A stretch of DNA of 64,000 bases from the NCBI RefSeq assembly GCF_027853335.1, contig NZ_JAFEUS010000002.1:2216514-2280513 (forward strand), read 5' to 3'. Below, one piece after another: positions 56,593-64,000 of the stretch (within the stretch, counting starts at the first letter, position 1; every line of letters starts with the position of its first letter). Under the pieces are notes generated by a model that was not told where the DNA came from, ran no database searches, and worked only from the letters and a program-made list of their open reading frames with translations. The position numbers were made by a program, and so were the translations under genes. This stretch comes from Leucobacter sp. UCMA 4100. Its GTDB lineage: Bacteria > Actinomycetota > Actinomycetes > Actinomycetales > Microbacteriaceae.

Positions 56593-56635
56593 GAGGGGTG
56601 CGGATCGACGCTGCGTGCGCTGATCCGCACCCCTT
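56593..56635 (-). terminator. Hairpin between adhP and the DUF779 gene
   Basis: GAGGGGTGCGGATC (56593-56606) pairs with GATCCGCACCCCTT (56622-56635), 13 pairs plus one G-U, with a 15-base loop. On the minus strand it follows the adhP stop, but no U-tract is present, so it may attenuate rather than stop transcription. Confidence 0.55.
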
Positions 56636-56641
56636 CAGCTG

Positions 56642-57676
56642 TTAGGACTGCGCGAGCCGCAGCACGACGCGGCCGTCGATCTTGCCGGCGCGCATCTCGT
56701 CGAACACGTCGTTCACGTCGTCGAGCGGTCGCTCTGAGACGGTCGGGTGAATGAGGCCGCGCGCATAGAAGTCGAGCGCCTCAATCATGTCTTGACGGGT
56801 GCCGACGATCGAGCCTCGAATCGTGAGGCCCTTGAGCACGATGTCGAAGATCGGGGCGGGGAAGTCGCCGGGTGGCAGACCGTTGAACACGATCGTTCCA
56901 CCGCGGCGGGTCATGCCGATCGCCTGCCCAAACGCCGACGGGTGCACGGCGGTCACGAGCACGCCGTGGGTTCCGCCCGTCTCACGCTGAATCGCCTCGA
57001 CGGGGTCTTCTGAGAGTGCGTTCACGGTCACCTCGGCGCCGTGCTTCTTTGCGAGCGCGAGCTTGTCGTCGGCAATGTCAACCGCGGCAACGCGCATGCC
57101 CATCGCGACCGCGTACTGCACGGCGATGTGGCCGAGGCCACCGATGCCAGAAATAACGACCCACTGGCCCGGCAGCACGCCGGTCATCTTGAGACCCTTG
57201 TACACGGTAACGCCAGCGCAGAGCACCGGGGCGACCTCGACGGGGTCAGAACCAGCGGGCACGACCGCGGCATAGGTTGCGTCGACGAGCATGTACTCGG
57301 CGAACGAACCGTCGACCGAGTAGCCGCCGTTTTGCTGCTGCTCGCAGAGCGTTTCCCAGCCCGTGCGACAGAAATCGCAGTGGCCGCAGGCCGACCACAG
57401 CCAGGCGTTGCCGACGAGGTCGCCGACCGCGATGTTCGTGACGCCCTCGCCAACGGCCTCGACAAGGCCGACGCCCTCGTGGCCGGGAATGAAGGGCGGG
57501 CTCGGCTTCACTGGCCAGTCACCCTCGACCGCGTGCAGGTCGGTGTGGCACACGCCCGTTGTGAGTACGCGCACGAGCGCCTGACCGGGGCCGGGGGCGG
57601 GGACGTTCTGTTCGCCAACGTCGAGTGGCTTGCCGAACGCGGGCACCTGGGCCGCGCGCATGGTGTTGGTGGTCAT
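56642..57676 (-). CDS. adhP: Zinc-dependent alcohol dehydrogenase (AdhP type)
   Basis: NAD-dependent oxidation of primary alcohols or reduction of aldehydes, MDR superfamily, 344 residues. Catalytic zinc ligands are seen in GVCHTDLHAVEGDW and GHEGVGLVEAVGEGV; the structural zinc site is the four-Cys loop ACGHCDFCRTGWETLC; the coenzyme-binding GIGGLGHIAVQYA follows. It lies between an aldehyde dehydrogenase and a DUF779 gene, so ethanol to acetate (or similar) is the likely route. AAAGGAT precedes the ATG. Confidence 0.94.
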   Translation of the reverse strand: MTTNTMRAAQVPAFGKPLDVGEQNVPAPGPGQALVRVLTTGVCHTDLHAVEGDWPVKPSPPFIPGHEGVGLVEAVGEGVTNIAVGDLVGNAWLWSACGHCDFCRTGWETLCEQQQNGGYSVDGSFAEYMLVDATYAAVVPAGSDPVEVAPVLCAGVTVYKGLKMTGVLPGQWVVISGIGGLGHIAVQYAVAMGMRVAAVDIADDKLALAKKHGAEVTVNALSEDPVEAIQRETGGTHGVLVTAVHPSAFGQAIGMTRRGGTIVFNGLPPGDFPAPIFDIVLKGLTIRGSIVGTRQDMIEALDFYARGLIHPTVSERPLDDVNDVFDEMRAGKIDGRVVLRLAQS

Positions 57677-57756
57677 GATGGGTGATCCTTTCTAGGGCCG
57701 CTGCGTTGCGGCCCGGTTGCTGGTTGTTCTGGTATTGCGTTTGTTTGGCCTGAGGC

Positions 57757-59280
57757 TTAGAAGAAGCCCTGCGCGTTTTCGGTGTAGCTCACGAGCAGGT
57801 TCTTCGTCTGCTGGTAGTGGTCGAGCATCATGAGGTGATTCTCGCGCCCGATGCCGCTCGATTTGTAGCCACCGAACGCGGCGTGGGCGGGGTAGGCGTG
57901 GTAGTTGTTGACCCAGACGCGGCCGGCCTGAATGTCGCGCCCAGCGCGGTAGGCGGTGTTGCCATTGCGGCTCCAAACGCCGGCTCCAAGGCCGTAGAGG
58001 GTGTCGTTGGCGATGCGAATGGCGTCGTCGTAGTCGGTGAACGAGGTGGTCGAAACGACGGGCCCGAAGATCTCTTCCTGGAAGATGCGCATCGAGTTGT
58101 CGCCCCTGAAGATGGTCGGCTGAATGTAGAAGCCACCCGCGAGCTCGCCCCCGAGATCTTCAACGCCGCCGCCCGTGAGTACGTCGGCGCCCTCTTGCCG
58201 CCCGATGTCGAGGTACGACTTGATCTTCTCGAACTGGTCGTTTGACGCCTGGGCGCCGACCATCGTGTCGGTATCGAGGGGGTGACCGCGTTTGATGAGC
58301 TCGGTGCGGGCTACCGCCGCGCCCCAGAAGTCGTCGGCAATCGACGCCTGCACGAGCGCGCGTGACGGGCAGGTGCACACCTCGCCCTGGTTGAGGGCGA
58401 ACATCGTGAACCCCTCCTGGGCTTTGTCCCAGTAGGCGTCGTCGTTCGCCATGACGTCTTCGAAGAAGATGTTTGGGCTCTTGCCACCGAGTTCGAGGGT
58501 CACGGGAATGATGTTCTCTGACGCGTACTGCATGATGAGGCGGCCCGTCGTGGTCTCACCGGTGAACGCGATCTTGCGAATGCGCGGGTTCGACGCGAGC
58601 GGCTTGCCCGCCTCGGCGCCGAAACCGTTCACGATGTTCACGACGCCAGCGGGCAGCAGGTCGCCGATGAGCTCGAACAGGACGAGGATCGAAGCGGGGG
58701 TCTGTTCTGCGGGTTTCAGCACGATGGCGTTGCCGGCCGCGAGGGCCGGAGCGAGCTTCCACACGGCCATGAGAATCGGGAAGTTCCACGGAATAATCTG
58801 GCCCACGACGCCCAGCGGCTCGTGAAAGTGGTAGGCGACGGTGTTGTCGTCGATCTGCGAGTTGCCGCCCTCTTGTGCGCGAATAGCGCCAGCGAAGTAG
58901 CGAAAATGGTCGATCGCGAGCGGCAGGTCGGCATTGAGCGTCTCGCGCACAGCCTTGCCGTTGTCCCATGTCTCGGCCACGGCGAGCATCTCGAGGTTCT
59001 CTTCCATGCGATCGGCGATCTTGTTGAGGATCACCGCTCGCTCGGCCGGGCTCGTTTTGCCCCATGCAGGAGCCGCCGCGTGGGCCGCGTCGAGCGCAGC
59101 CTCAATATCTTCGGCCGTGCCACGGGCGATCTCGCAAAATGCCTGGCCGGTGACGGGGGTCACGTTCTCGAAATAGTTGCCCTTGACGGGTGCGATCCAC
59201 TCACCACCGATGTAGTGTTCGTAGCGGCCCTTGAAGGTGACGAGCGAGCCGGGCTGGCCTGGTGAAGCGTACAGGGTCAT
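57757..59280 (-). CDS. NAD-dependent aldehyde dehydrogenase (ExaC/AldA type)
   Basis: Oxidises acetaldehyde or a similar aldehyde to the acid. The 507-residue protein has [36 protein letters not shown], the catalytic Glu in [14 protein letters not shown], the catalytic Cys in [15 protein letters not shown] and [13 protein letters not shown]. The double-Cys CTC around the nucleophile is typical of ExaC-like enzymes. ATG 59280 follows AAAGGAGAG; nine codons further up there is another possible start. Flanked by its likely regulator and adhP. Confidence 0.93.
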   Translation of the reverse strand: MTLYASPGQPGSLVTFKGRYEHYIGGEWIAPVKGNYFENVTPVTGQAFCEIARGTAEDIEAALDAAHAAAPAWGKTSPAERAVILNKIADRMEENLEMLAVAETWDNGKAVRETLNADLPLAIDHFRYFAGAIRAQEGGNSQIDDNTVAYHFHEPLGVVGQIIPWNFPILMAVWKLAPALAAGNAIVLKPAEQTPASILVLFELIGDLLPAGVVNIVNGFGAEAGKPLASNPRIRKIAFTGETTTGRLIMQYASENIIPVTLELGGKSPNIFFEDVMANDDAYWDKAQEGFTMFALNQGEVCTCPSRALVQASIADDFWGAAVARTELIKRGHPLDTDTMVGAQASNDQFEKIKSYLDIGRQEGADVLTGGGVEDLGGELAGGFYIQPTIFRGDNSMRIFQEEIFGPVVSTTSFTDYDDAIRIANDTLYGLGAGVWSRNGNTAYRAGRDIQAGRVWVNNYHAYPAHAAFGGYKSSGIGRENHLMMLDHYQQTKNLLVSYTENAQGFF

Positions 59281-59395
59281 GATGCTCTCCTTTGGCGACG
59301 TTGTCATTTCGTGCTCCGCAGCGAGGTGGGGCTACGGTATCGAGAGACTACGACCGGCACCGTTGCATCTTCGTAGCACGGGCGCCAGGAGCCGC

Positions 59396-60736
59396 CTAGA
59401 GAGCGTCGAGCTTTGCCACGACCCGAGCCCGTTTTGGGCTGAGCGGGGGCAGGATTTGCAGCAGTGTTTGCCACACCTCAGCATCGTCTTCGGCCCACTG
59501 CTGGGCATACTCGAAGAGCAGCTCGGGTGAAGCTGACTGCAGCATGGACTGCCTGAGCGTCATCTCGAGGTCGTGACGAAGCGCCTCGACACACGGCGCC
59601 TCAGAACCGGGCAGCGCCTCGCCGCCGTAGCCCGAGAGTGCGAGTCGGTGCGCGCCCCGGCCCAACGCCGCGAGGGTGTCATGGGCATCGACCGAGATGG
59701 TCTGCGAGAGCCGGTAGGGTTTCGCGCGCACCTCGATGGGTACGCGGTGCGCTGAGAGGAGCTTGCGTAGCCTCGCGAGTTCTGCCCGGAGGGTCTCGGT
59801 GCTCCCGGCCTCGCCATAGACCGCGTCGGTAAGGGCACCTGAGGTGAGCCCCTGCGGCGCACCGGCGAGTGCCACCAGGATTTCGGCGTGACGACGGCCG
59901 AGCTCAAGGGTTTCTGCCCCGGCGGTGAGCAGCGCTGGCTCCCTGCCGAGCACCATGAGCTGCGGTGAACGCCTGGCCGCGCGCTCGGGCTTGCGCCTGC
60001 GCGCGGTCTTCAAGCTCTCTGCCTCGACCCTGCGACGCATCGCCTCGAGGCTCAGCTCAGCCTCGACGGCAGCCCTCGTCGCCTCGACGAACGGCAGCAC
60101 GTGCGGCTCGGCAACCGTCTCACGGCCCGTAATATCGATCACGCCAAGAATCGCGCCGGTCTCGGGATCGTGCACCGGGGTCGCCGCGCAGCTCCACTGG
60201 TGCACCGCACGGCTGAAGTGCTCGGCGCCGAAGAGCTGTAGCGGGTGGTCGAGGGCGAGTGCGCTGCCCGGGGCGCTCGTGCCAACGGCCCGTTCAGACC
60301 AGTCGGTTCCCTCGGCAAAACCCATGTCTTCGGCGAGAGCGCGGAGGCGTCGATCGCCGTCGATCCACAGCAATCTGCCCTGGGCATCGCCGACCGCGAC
60401 AATAAAGCCCGAATCTTCGGCCTCGCGAAAGAGAAGTCGCTCAAGCATCGGCAAAGCCGTTGCGAGCGGGTGTACCTCGCGCAACGCCGCGAGCTCGTCT
60501 GCCGTGAGGTCTGGGCTGCTCGGTTGCGCCTCGGGATCGACGAGGTGATCGAGTGAGCGCTGCCACGAGTGAAGAATGATTTCTCGCATCGGAGTGAGCA
60601 CCCCTCGGCGGGGCCTGGCGGGGGTGCGTTCGACCTCGGCGTCGCCACTGAGAAAGCGCTCGTAGGCATGCTCGATCTCGCGACGGCGCTGAGACGTCGA
60701 CTCGCCCTGACGCAGGGCACGCCACTCAGTGAACAC
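59396..60736 (-). CDS. GAF-domain transcriptional regulator of the aldehyde/alcohol operon
   Basis: A 446-residue protein with an AcoR-like N-terminal region (REIILHSWQRSLDHLVDP), a GAF domain at about residues 100-240 (GDAQGRLLWIDGDRRLRALA... GTSAPGSALALDHPLQLFG AEHFS), and a winged-helix-like segment near 295-350 (LGRRHAEILVALAGAPQGLTS). It lacks the AAA+ and Fis domains of AcoR, so it is sigma-54 independent. The gene precedes the aldehyde dehydrogenase in the same direction, and is its likely activator. GTG 60736 is preferred, since AAGGAG is six bases upstream; TTG 60739 would be too near. Confidence 0.82.
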   Translation of the reverse strand: MFTEWRALRQGESTSQRRREIEHAYERFLSGDAEVERTPARPRRGVLTPMREIILHSWQRSLDHLVDPEAQPSSPDLTADELAALREVHPLATALPMLERLLFREAEDSGFIVAVGDAQGRLLWIDGDRRLRALAEDMGFAEGTDWSERAVGTSAPGSALALDHPLQLFGAEHFSRAVHQWSCAATPVHDPETGAILGVIDITGRETVAEPHVLPFVEATRAAVEAELSLEAMRRRVEAESLKTARRRKPERAARRSPQLMVLGREPALLTAGAETLELGRRHAEILVALAGAPQGLTSGALTDAVYGEAGSTETLRAELARLRKLLSAHRVPIEVRAKPYRLSQTISVDAHDTLAALGRGAHRLALSGYGGEALPGSEAPCVEALRHDLEMTLRQSMLQSASPELLFEYAQQWAEDDAEVWQTLLQILPPLSPKRARVVAKLDAL

Positions 60737-60871
60737 CAACGACTCCTTCGGTTTGGTTGAGGCGAGTCTACGGTGTTTAGCAGGGGGTTACCAGGGGATG
60801 TTTTTGGGCTTGCGAACGCTCGAAAAATCGCACCTGAGAACCCCAAAAAAGCCTATTTTCTGCCGAAGTGC

Positions 60872-60877
60872 TATGCT
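60872..60877 (+). promoter_or_regulatory. Candidate -10 box and structured leader of the FMO gene
   Basis: TATGCT at 60872-60877 would start a transcript with a leader of about 145 bases before the GTG at 61031. Within it short complementary pairs are seen (CACAG/CTGTG near 60928-60951; GTGG/CCAC near 60952-60964). The 294-base gap 60737-61030 contains no gene. No known riboswitch consensus was recognised. Confidence 0.35.
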
Positions 60878-61030
60878 AAAGAAGTTGCCTGTGAAAACTG
60901 GTTGAGGCTTTTGGTCTCCAGGTAGACACAGATGTTGCTCACGCCCTGTGCGTGGTTGATCCACCATATTTGGGCGAGGCACGATCGCGGGCAACCGATA
61001 CCGAGTGATACGAATGACTAAGGATGATAC

Positions 61031-62428
61031 GTGGAATCTAACAAGAAGAAGGTAGCAATTATTGGAGCCGGCCCGAGCGGCATGGCCCAGATGCGGGCAT
61101 TCGAATCTGCAGCGCGTAACGGCAAGGGTGCGGTTGATATTGTATGTTTCGAAAAGCAGGCTGACTGGGGCGGACAGTGGAACTACACGTGGCGCACCGG
61201 CCTTGACGAGCACGGCGAACCCGTGCACTCAAGCATGTACCGCAACCTCTGGTCGAACGGCCCCAAGGAGGCCCTCGAGTTCGCCGACTACACCTTTGAC
61301 GAGCACTTCGGTCGCGCGATCTCGTCGTACCCACCTCGCCCGGTGCTCTGGGACTACATCGCTGGTCGCATGGAGCAGTCGAAGGTACGCAAGCTCGTAC
61401 GCTTCGAGACCGTCGTGCGCTGGGTCGACTTCAACGAGGCCGACAACACCTTCACGGTTGCGAGCGAGCACCTGCCCACCGGAGCGACGACGCGCGAGGT
61501 CTTCGACCACGTGATCGTAGCAAGCGGGCACTTCTCGTTCCCGAACACCCCAGATTTCGAGGGGATCGACACCTTTCCCGGCAGCATCACGCACGCCCAC
61601 GATTTTCGCGGGGCAGAGTCGCTCGTCGGTCGCGACGTGCTCGTCGTGGGGTCGAGCTACTCGGCCGAAGACATCGGTAGCCAGGCCTACAAGATGGGTG
61701 CACGCTCGGTAACCGCGAGCTACCGCACCGCGCCCATGGGCTATGACTGGCCAGAGGACTTCGAAGAGCGCCCCGGCATCGAGCGCTTCGAGGGCAAGAC
61801 CGTGCACTTCATCGACGGCACCTCGCGTGAGTTCGACGCCGTCATCTTCTGCACCGGCTACGTGCACAAGTACCCGTTCCTGCCGAAGGAGCTCGCGCTC
61901 TCAGGCCCGAACACCGTGTACCCCGAGGGCCTGTACCGTGGCGTCGTGTGGCAGGATAACCCCGGCCTCTTCTACGTTGGCGCGCAGGACCAGTGGTTTA
62001 CGTTCAACATGTTCGACGCGCAGGCCTGGTACGTGCGCGACCTCATTCTCGGCGATGCCCCGATGCCCTCGGTCGACGAACGCGCCGCTTCGATCGCCGA
62101 GTGGGCTGGGCGCTTCGAAGCGCTCGAGACCGCTGAAGACGAGGTCTACTTCCAGAGCGACTACGTGCGCGACCTCAACGAACAGACCGACTACCCGATG
62201 TTCGATCTCGACGAGGTCAACAAGATCTTCGTGAGCTGGATGAACGACAAACGCGAAGACATCATGGGCTACCGCGACCGCTGCTACCGCTCGGTCATGA
62301 CCGGAACCGTCGCAGCGAACCACCACACCCCGTGGATGAAGGAGCTCGACGACAGCCTCGAGCGCTACCTCGCGACCGACATCGACAACGACGACCTGTC
62401 GCCAGAGCAGGCTTCGCTGGCCGTATAG
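61031..62428 (+). CDS. Flavin-containing monooxygenase, trimethylamine monooxygenase (Tmm)-like
   Basis: FAD/NADPH-dependent monooxygenase, 465 residues. The FAD loop is VAIIGAGPSGMAQMRAF, the FMO signature is FPGSITHAHDF, and the NADPH loop is VVGSSYSAEDIG. The segments EKQADWGGQWNYTWRTGLDE, SMYRNLWSNGPKEALEFADY, QDQWFTFNMFDAQAWYVRDL and SVMTGTVAANHHTPW match my recollection of bacterial trimethylamine monooxygenase closely, so TMA N-oxide formation is the most likely activity. No tdm or TMAO transporter is adjacent. The GTG start follows AAGGAT. It is downstream of a long leader and ends before a strong hairpin. Confidence 0.85.
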   Translation: MESNKKKVAIIGAGPSGMAQMRAFESAARNGKGAVDIVCFEKQADWGGQWNYTWRTGLDEHGEPVHSSMYRNLWSNGPKEALEFADYTFDEHFGRAISSYPPRPVLWDYIAGRMEQSKVRKLVRFETVVRWVDFNEADNTFTVASEHLPTGATTREVFDHVIVASGHFSFPNTPDFEGIDTFPGSITHAHDFRGAESLVGRDVLVVGSSYSAEDIGSQAYKMGARSVTASYRTAPMGYDWPEDFEERPGIERFEGKTVHFIDGTSREFDAVIFCTGYVHKYPFLPKELALSGPNTVYPEGLYRGVVWQDNPGLFYVGAQDQWFTFNMFDAQAWYVRDLILGDAPMPSVDERAASIAEWAGRFEALETAEDEVYFQSDYVRDLNEQTDYPMFDLDEVNKIFVSWMNDKREDIMGYRDRCYRSVMTGTVAANHHTPWMKELDDSLERYLATDIDNDDLSPEQASLAV

Positions 62429-62493
62429 CGGATCGCCGGGCTTAGCAGCGTGGTCGCCCCGATCCCGCTGAGCCGGTAATCTAACCGCGCTTG

Positions 62494-62529
62494 AGAGCAC
62501 CCCGAAGTTCTTTGACTTCGGGGTGCTCT
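62494..62529 (+). terminator. Hairpin downstream of the FMO gene
   Basis: AGAGCACCCCGAAGT (62494-62508) pairs perfectly with 62515-62529 in a 15-bp stem with a 6-base loop. It lies 66 bases after the FMO stop. No U-tract follows, so termination is inferred from stem strength and position. Confidence 0.65.
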
Positions 62530-62533
62530 GGCG

Positions 62534-62540
62534 TAAGAAT
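62534..62540 (+). promoter_or_regulatory. Leaderless-type -10 box of the small HTH-like gene
   Basis: TAAGAAT ends six bases before the ATG at 62547. The intervening GGGGG may also serve as a weak ribosome site. Confidence 0.35.
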
Positions 62541-62546
62541 GGGGGT

Positions 62547-62858
62547 ATGGACGATGCAGTTATTCTCACCCCAGATCTTGCCCGCGCTGCCCGCGCGTTC
62601 ACGAAGGTGTCACCGAAGACCATCGCCGAGGGCGCGGGCCTGACCAGAGACGAAGTTCGCAACTTCGAGCGCGGCAAGGCCGACCTCGAAGAAGCCCAGA
62701 AAGCGCGCCTCGTCGAGTCGCTCGAGAAGTACGGCGCGCTCTTCATTCCCGAAGACGAAGAGGCCGGTTACGGTGTGCGCCGCAAGTTCACGCGCACGAC
62801 GCTCAAGCGCCTCAACACCTGGGAGGGCGAGGGCGGCCAGCCGCAGCCGACCGACTAA
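62547..62858 (+). CDS. Small helix-turn-helix-like protein (XRE-type N-terminus)
   Basis: A 103-residue protein. Residues about 10-65 read LTPDLARAARAFTKVSPKTI then AEGAGLTRDEVRNFERGK, with the length and hydrophobic spacing of an XRE/Cro helix-turn-helix (the recognition-like GLTRDEVRNFERG resembles the usual GVSQxTISRxExG). The C-terminal part GYGVRRKFTRTTLKRLNTWE is short and basic. It could be a small DNA-binding regulator. It sits alone between the FMO and ABC-F genes. Target unknown. Confidence 0.6.
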   Translation: MDDAVILTPDLARAARAFTKVSPKTIAEGAGLTRDEVRNFERGKADLEEAQKARLVESLEKYGALFIPEDEEAGYGVRRKFTRTTLKRLNTWEGEGGQPQPTD

Positions 62859-62916
62859 CTGCGTGCGGGGCTGCGGGGGCTGCGGCCCTGCCGCCTGCCT
62901 GATATTCGTGTTTTTT

Positions 62917-62981
62917 GCGTTTACTTGACGCAAAGTTAGGGTGTTGAGAGCAAAACACCCTGCTTTTGGTCAAGTAAACGC
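62917..62981. repeat. Palindromic repeat element, copy B
   Basis: Left arm 62917-62945 and right arm 62954-62981 are complementary over the outer 13 bases (GCGTTTACTTGAC) and an inner GGGTGTT, with three mismatches and one bulge between. It shares the TACTTGACG...CGTCAAGTA outline and the following GGCGCAGCCG (62985-62994) with copy A at 13749-13810. Here it lies between the ends of two convergent genes. The arms are less perfect than in copy A. Confidence 0.75.
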
Positions 62982-63014
62982 GTCGGCGCAGCCGCCACGC
63001 GGCCCGCAACGCTG

Positions 63015-64000
63015 CTACGCCTCGAGCTGCTCCGAAAGCTCGAGCCAGCGCTCCTCGAGCGTTGCGACCTCGGTCTCGATGTCGGTGATGGTGGCCATCT
63101 CGGCACCGAGCAGCTCAAAGTCTGACTGGTCGAGCTCGGCGAGGGCAGTGCGCTTCGCGTCGGCATCTGCCGAGAGTCGCTGCATCTTGCGCTCTATCGA
63201 CTGGAGCTCCTTTTCGAGCGTGCGGCGCTCGGCTCCTGACAGTGAAGGTGACCCGGCGCCTGAGCCCGATCCGCGAGTAGAGCCAGAGCCGCCCGCCGAG
63301 GGCGATGCTCCAGCCGCTCCAACCGCGCCAGCCGAGCCCGAACCGCCGGCAGGCCCGGAGCCGCCCGCCGAACCCGTGCCGCCAGCGCCAGCCGCAGCAG
63401 CACCAGCGGCGGCGGGGGTCGACGCCTGGCCTTTCGCCTCGGCCGCGCGCAGCGAGAGGTACTCGTCGACGCCGCCGGGCAGGTGGCGCAGGCGCTGGCC
63501 GATGAGGGCGTACTGCTGATCAGTGACACGCTCCAAGAAGTAGCGGTCGTGCGAGACTACGATGAGCGTTCCTGGCCACGTGTCGAGCAGGTCTTCCATG
63601 GCCGAGAGCATGTCGGTATCCATGTCGTTTGTGGGCTCATCGAGAATGAGCACGTTCGGCTGGTCGAGCAAGACGAGCAGGAGCTGCAAGCGGCGCTGTT
63701 GACCGCCCGAGAGATCCTTGACGCGAGTCGAGAGCTGCTCTGAACGGAAGCCGAGTTGCTCAAGCAGTTGGCTGGGCGAGAGGTCTTGGGCCTTCGATCC
63801 GCTGCCAACGGTGTAGCTCTGACGCAGGCGCCCGACGACGGTGCGCACGGGCTCATCGAGGTGCTCTTTGAGCTCATCGATGCGTTGCGTGAGGGTGCGT
63901 ACCTCGACGGTCTTGCCGCGTTTGACGGTGCCGTTCGTGGGTTCGAGGGTGCCCGTGATGAGGCTCAGCAGGGTTGACTTGCCTGAACCGTTGACGCCCA
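63015..64000 (-). CDS. ABC-F family ATPase (N-terminal part outside window)
   Basis: C-terminal 328 residues of an ABC-F protein, the ribosome-associated class with two ABC domains and no membrane part. Visible is the second ATPase: Walker A GVNGSGKSTLLSL at the window edge, LSGGQQRRLQLLLVLLDQP, LILDEPTNDMDTD and VVSHDRYFLERV. A low-complexity Ala/Gly/Ser/Pro linker of about 65 residues follows, then a coiled-coil C-terminal domain (LEKELQSIERKMQRLSADAD). The N-terminal ABC domain and start are beyond base 64000. Uup-like or antibiotic-protection roles cannot be told apart here. Confidence 0.9.
   Translation of the reverse strand, partial: GVNGSGKSTLLSLITGTLEPTNGTVKRGKTVEVRTLTQRIDELKEHLDEPVRTVVGRLRQSYTVGSGSKAQDLSPSQLLEQLGFRSEQLSTRVKDLSGGQQRRLQLLLVLLDQPNVLILDEPTNDMDTDMLSAMEDLLDTWPGTLIVVSHDRYFLERVTDQQYALIGQRLRHLPGGVDEYLSLRAAEAKGQASTPAAAGAAAAGAGGTGSAGGSGPAGGSGSAGAVGAAGASPSAGGSGSTRGSGSGAGSPSLSGAERRTLEKELQSIERKMQRLSADADAKRTALAELDQSDFELLGAEMATITDIETEVATLEERWLELSEQLEA

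Overview
The window reads as chromosome from a high-GC Gram-positive actinobacterium, most likely a member of the Microbacteriaceae (Leucobacter-like; inferred from gene content and order, not from a marker-gene comparison). Supporting signs are the argS-lysA-hom-thrB-rho-prfA...prmC-ywlC-wecA-atp gene order typical of actinobacteria, frequent GTG starts, many leaderless promoters, a Rho with a very long Ala/Glu/Lys/Arg-rich N-terminal extension, and a LAATG surface-anchor signal. I see no transposase, integrase, phage gene, CRISPR array or rRNA.

Layout. 1-10 kb: a SufS-type cysteine desulfurase (cut by the window edge) coupled to an MFS exporter; rsmI; a small membrane protein; plsC; an exported FKBP lipoprotein followed by a site-2 protease; a DsbA/CcdA thiol-redox pair; and a 14-helix MFS efflux protein closed by a strong bidirectional terminator. 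10-21 kb: a large LRR plus Calx-beta wall-anchored protein; a palindromic repeat; a minus-strand cassette of LysA-like decarboxylase, solute-binding protein, permease and ATPase, facing a divergent PucR-type regulator; a LysR regulator facing a small Dabb protein and a two-helix membrane protein. 21-32 kb: tRNA-Arg(CCG), argS, a DUF2993 protein, lysA, hom, thrB, rho, prfA (aspartate-family amino acids plus termination factors). 32-36 kb: an aminotransferase, a lipoprotein, an MFS protein and a cysK-cysE operon, which separate prfA from prmC. 36-47 kb: prmC, ywlC, wecA, an AtpI-like gene and a complete F1Fo ATP synthase operon (atpBEFHAGDC), then yaaA. 47-56 kb: a PP2C phosphatase, trpF, a gabT-asparaginase operon, metG, tatD, ksgA, ispE and a 61-residue cysteine-tailed protein. 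56-61 kb: an aldehyde/alcohol oxidation operon (GAF regulator, aldehyde dehydrogenase, adhP, DUF779). 61-64 kb: a trimethylamine-monooxygenase-like FMO, a small HTH-like protein, a second copy of the palindromic repeat, and an ABC-F protein cut by the window end.

Points that merit a second look: (i) a TAnnnT box 6-8 bases before the start codon at about a dozen genes, implying leaderless mRNAs; it also resolves several start sites; (ii) a second LysA-like decarboxylase that has lost the Arg and Tyr used for diaminopimelate/lysine binding and sits in an amino-acid uptake cassette, with an 11-bp dyad across the regulator start; (iii) a Rho whose P-, Q- and R-loops all depart from the usual sequences; (iv) an ATP synthase epsilon subunit of only 87 residues, without the C-terminal helical domain; (v) a 60-80 bp palindromic element present twice, 49 kb apart; (vi) a trimethylamine monooxygenase homologue behind a roughly 150-base structured leader; (vii) a tiny protein ending in a Cys-rich tail next to a DUF779 protein that carries a similar GGCC motif.
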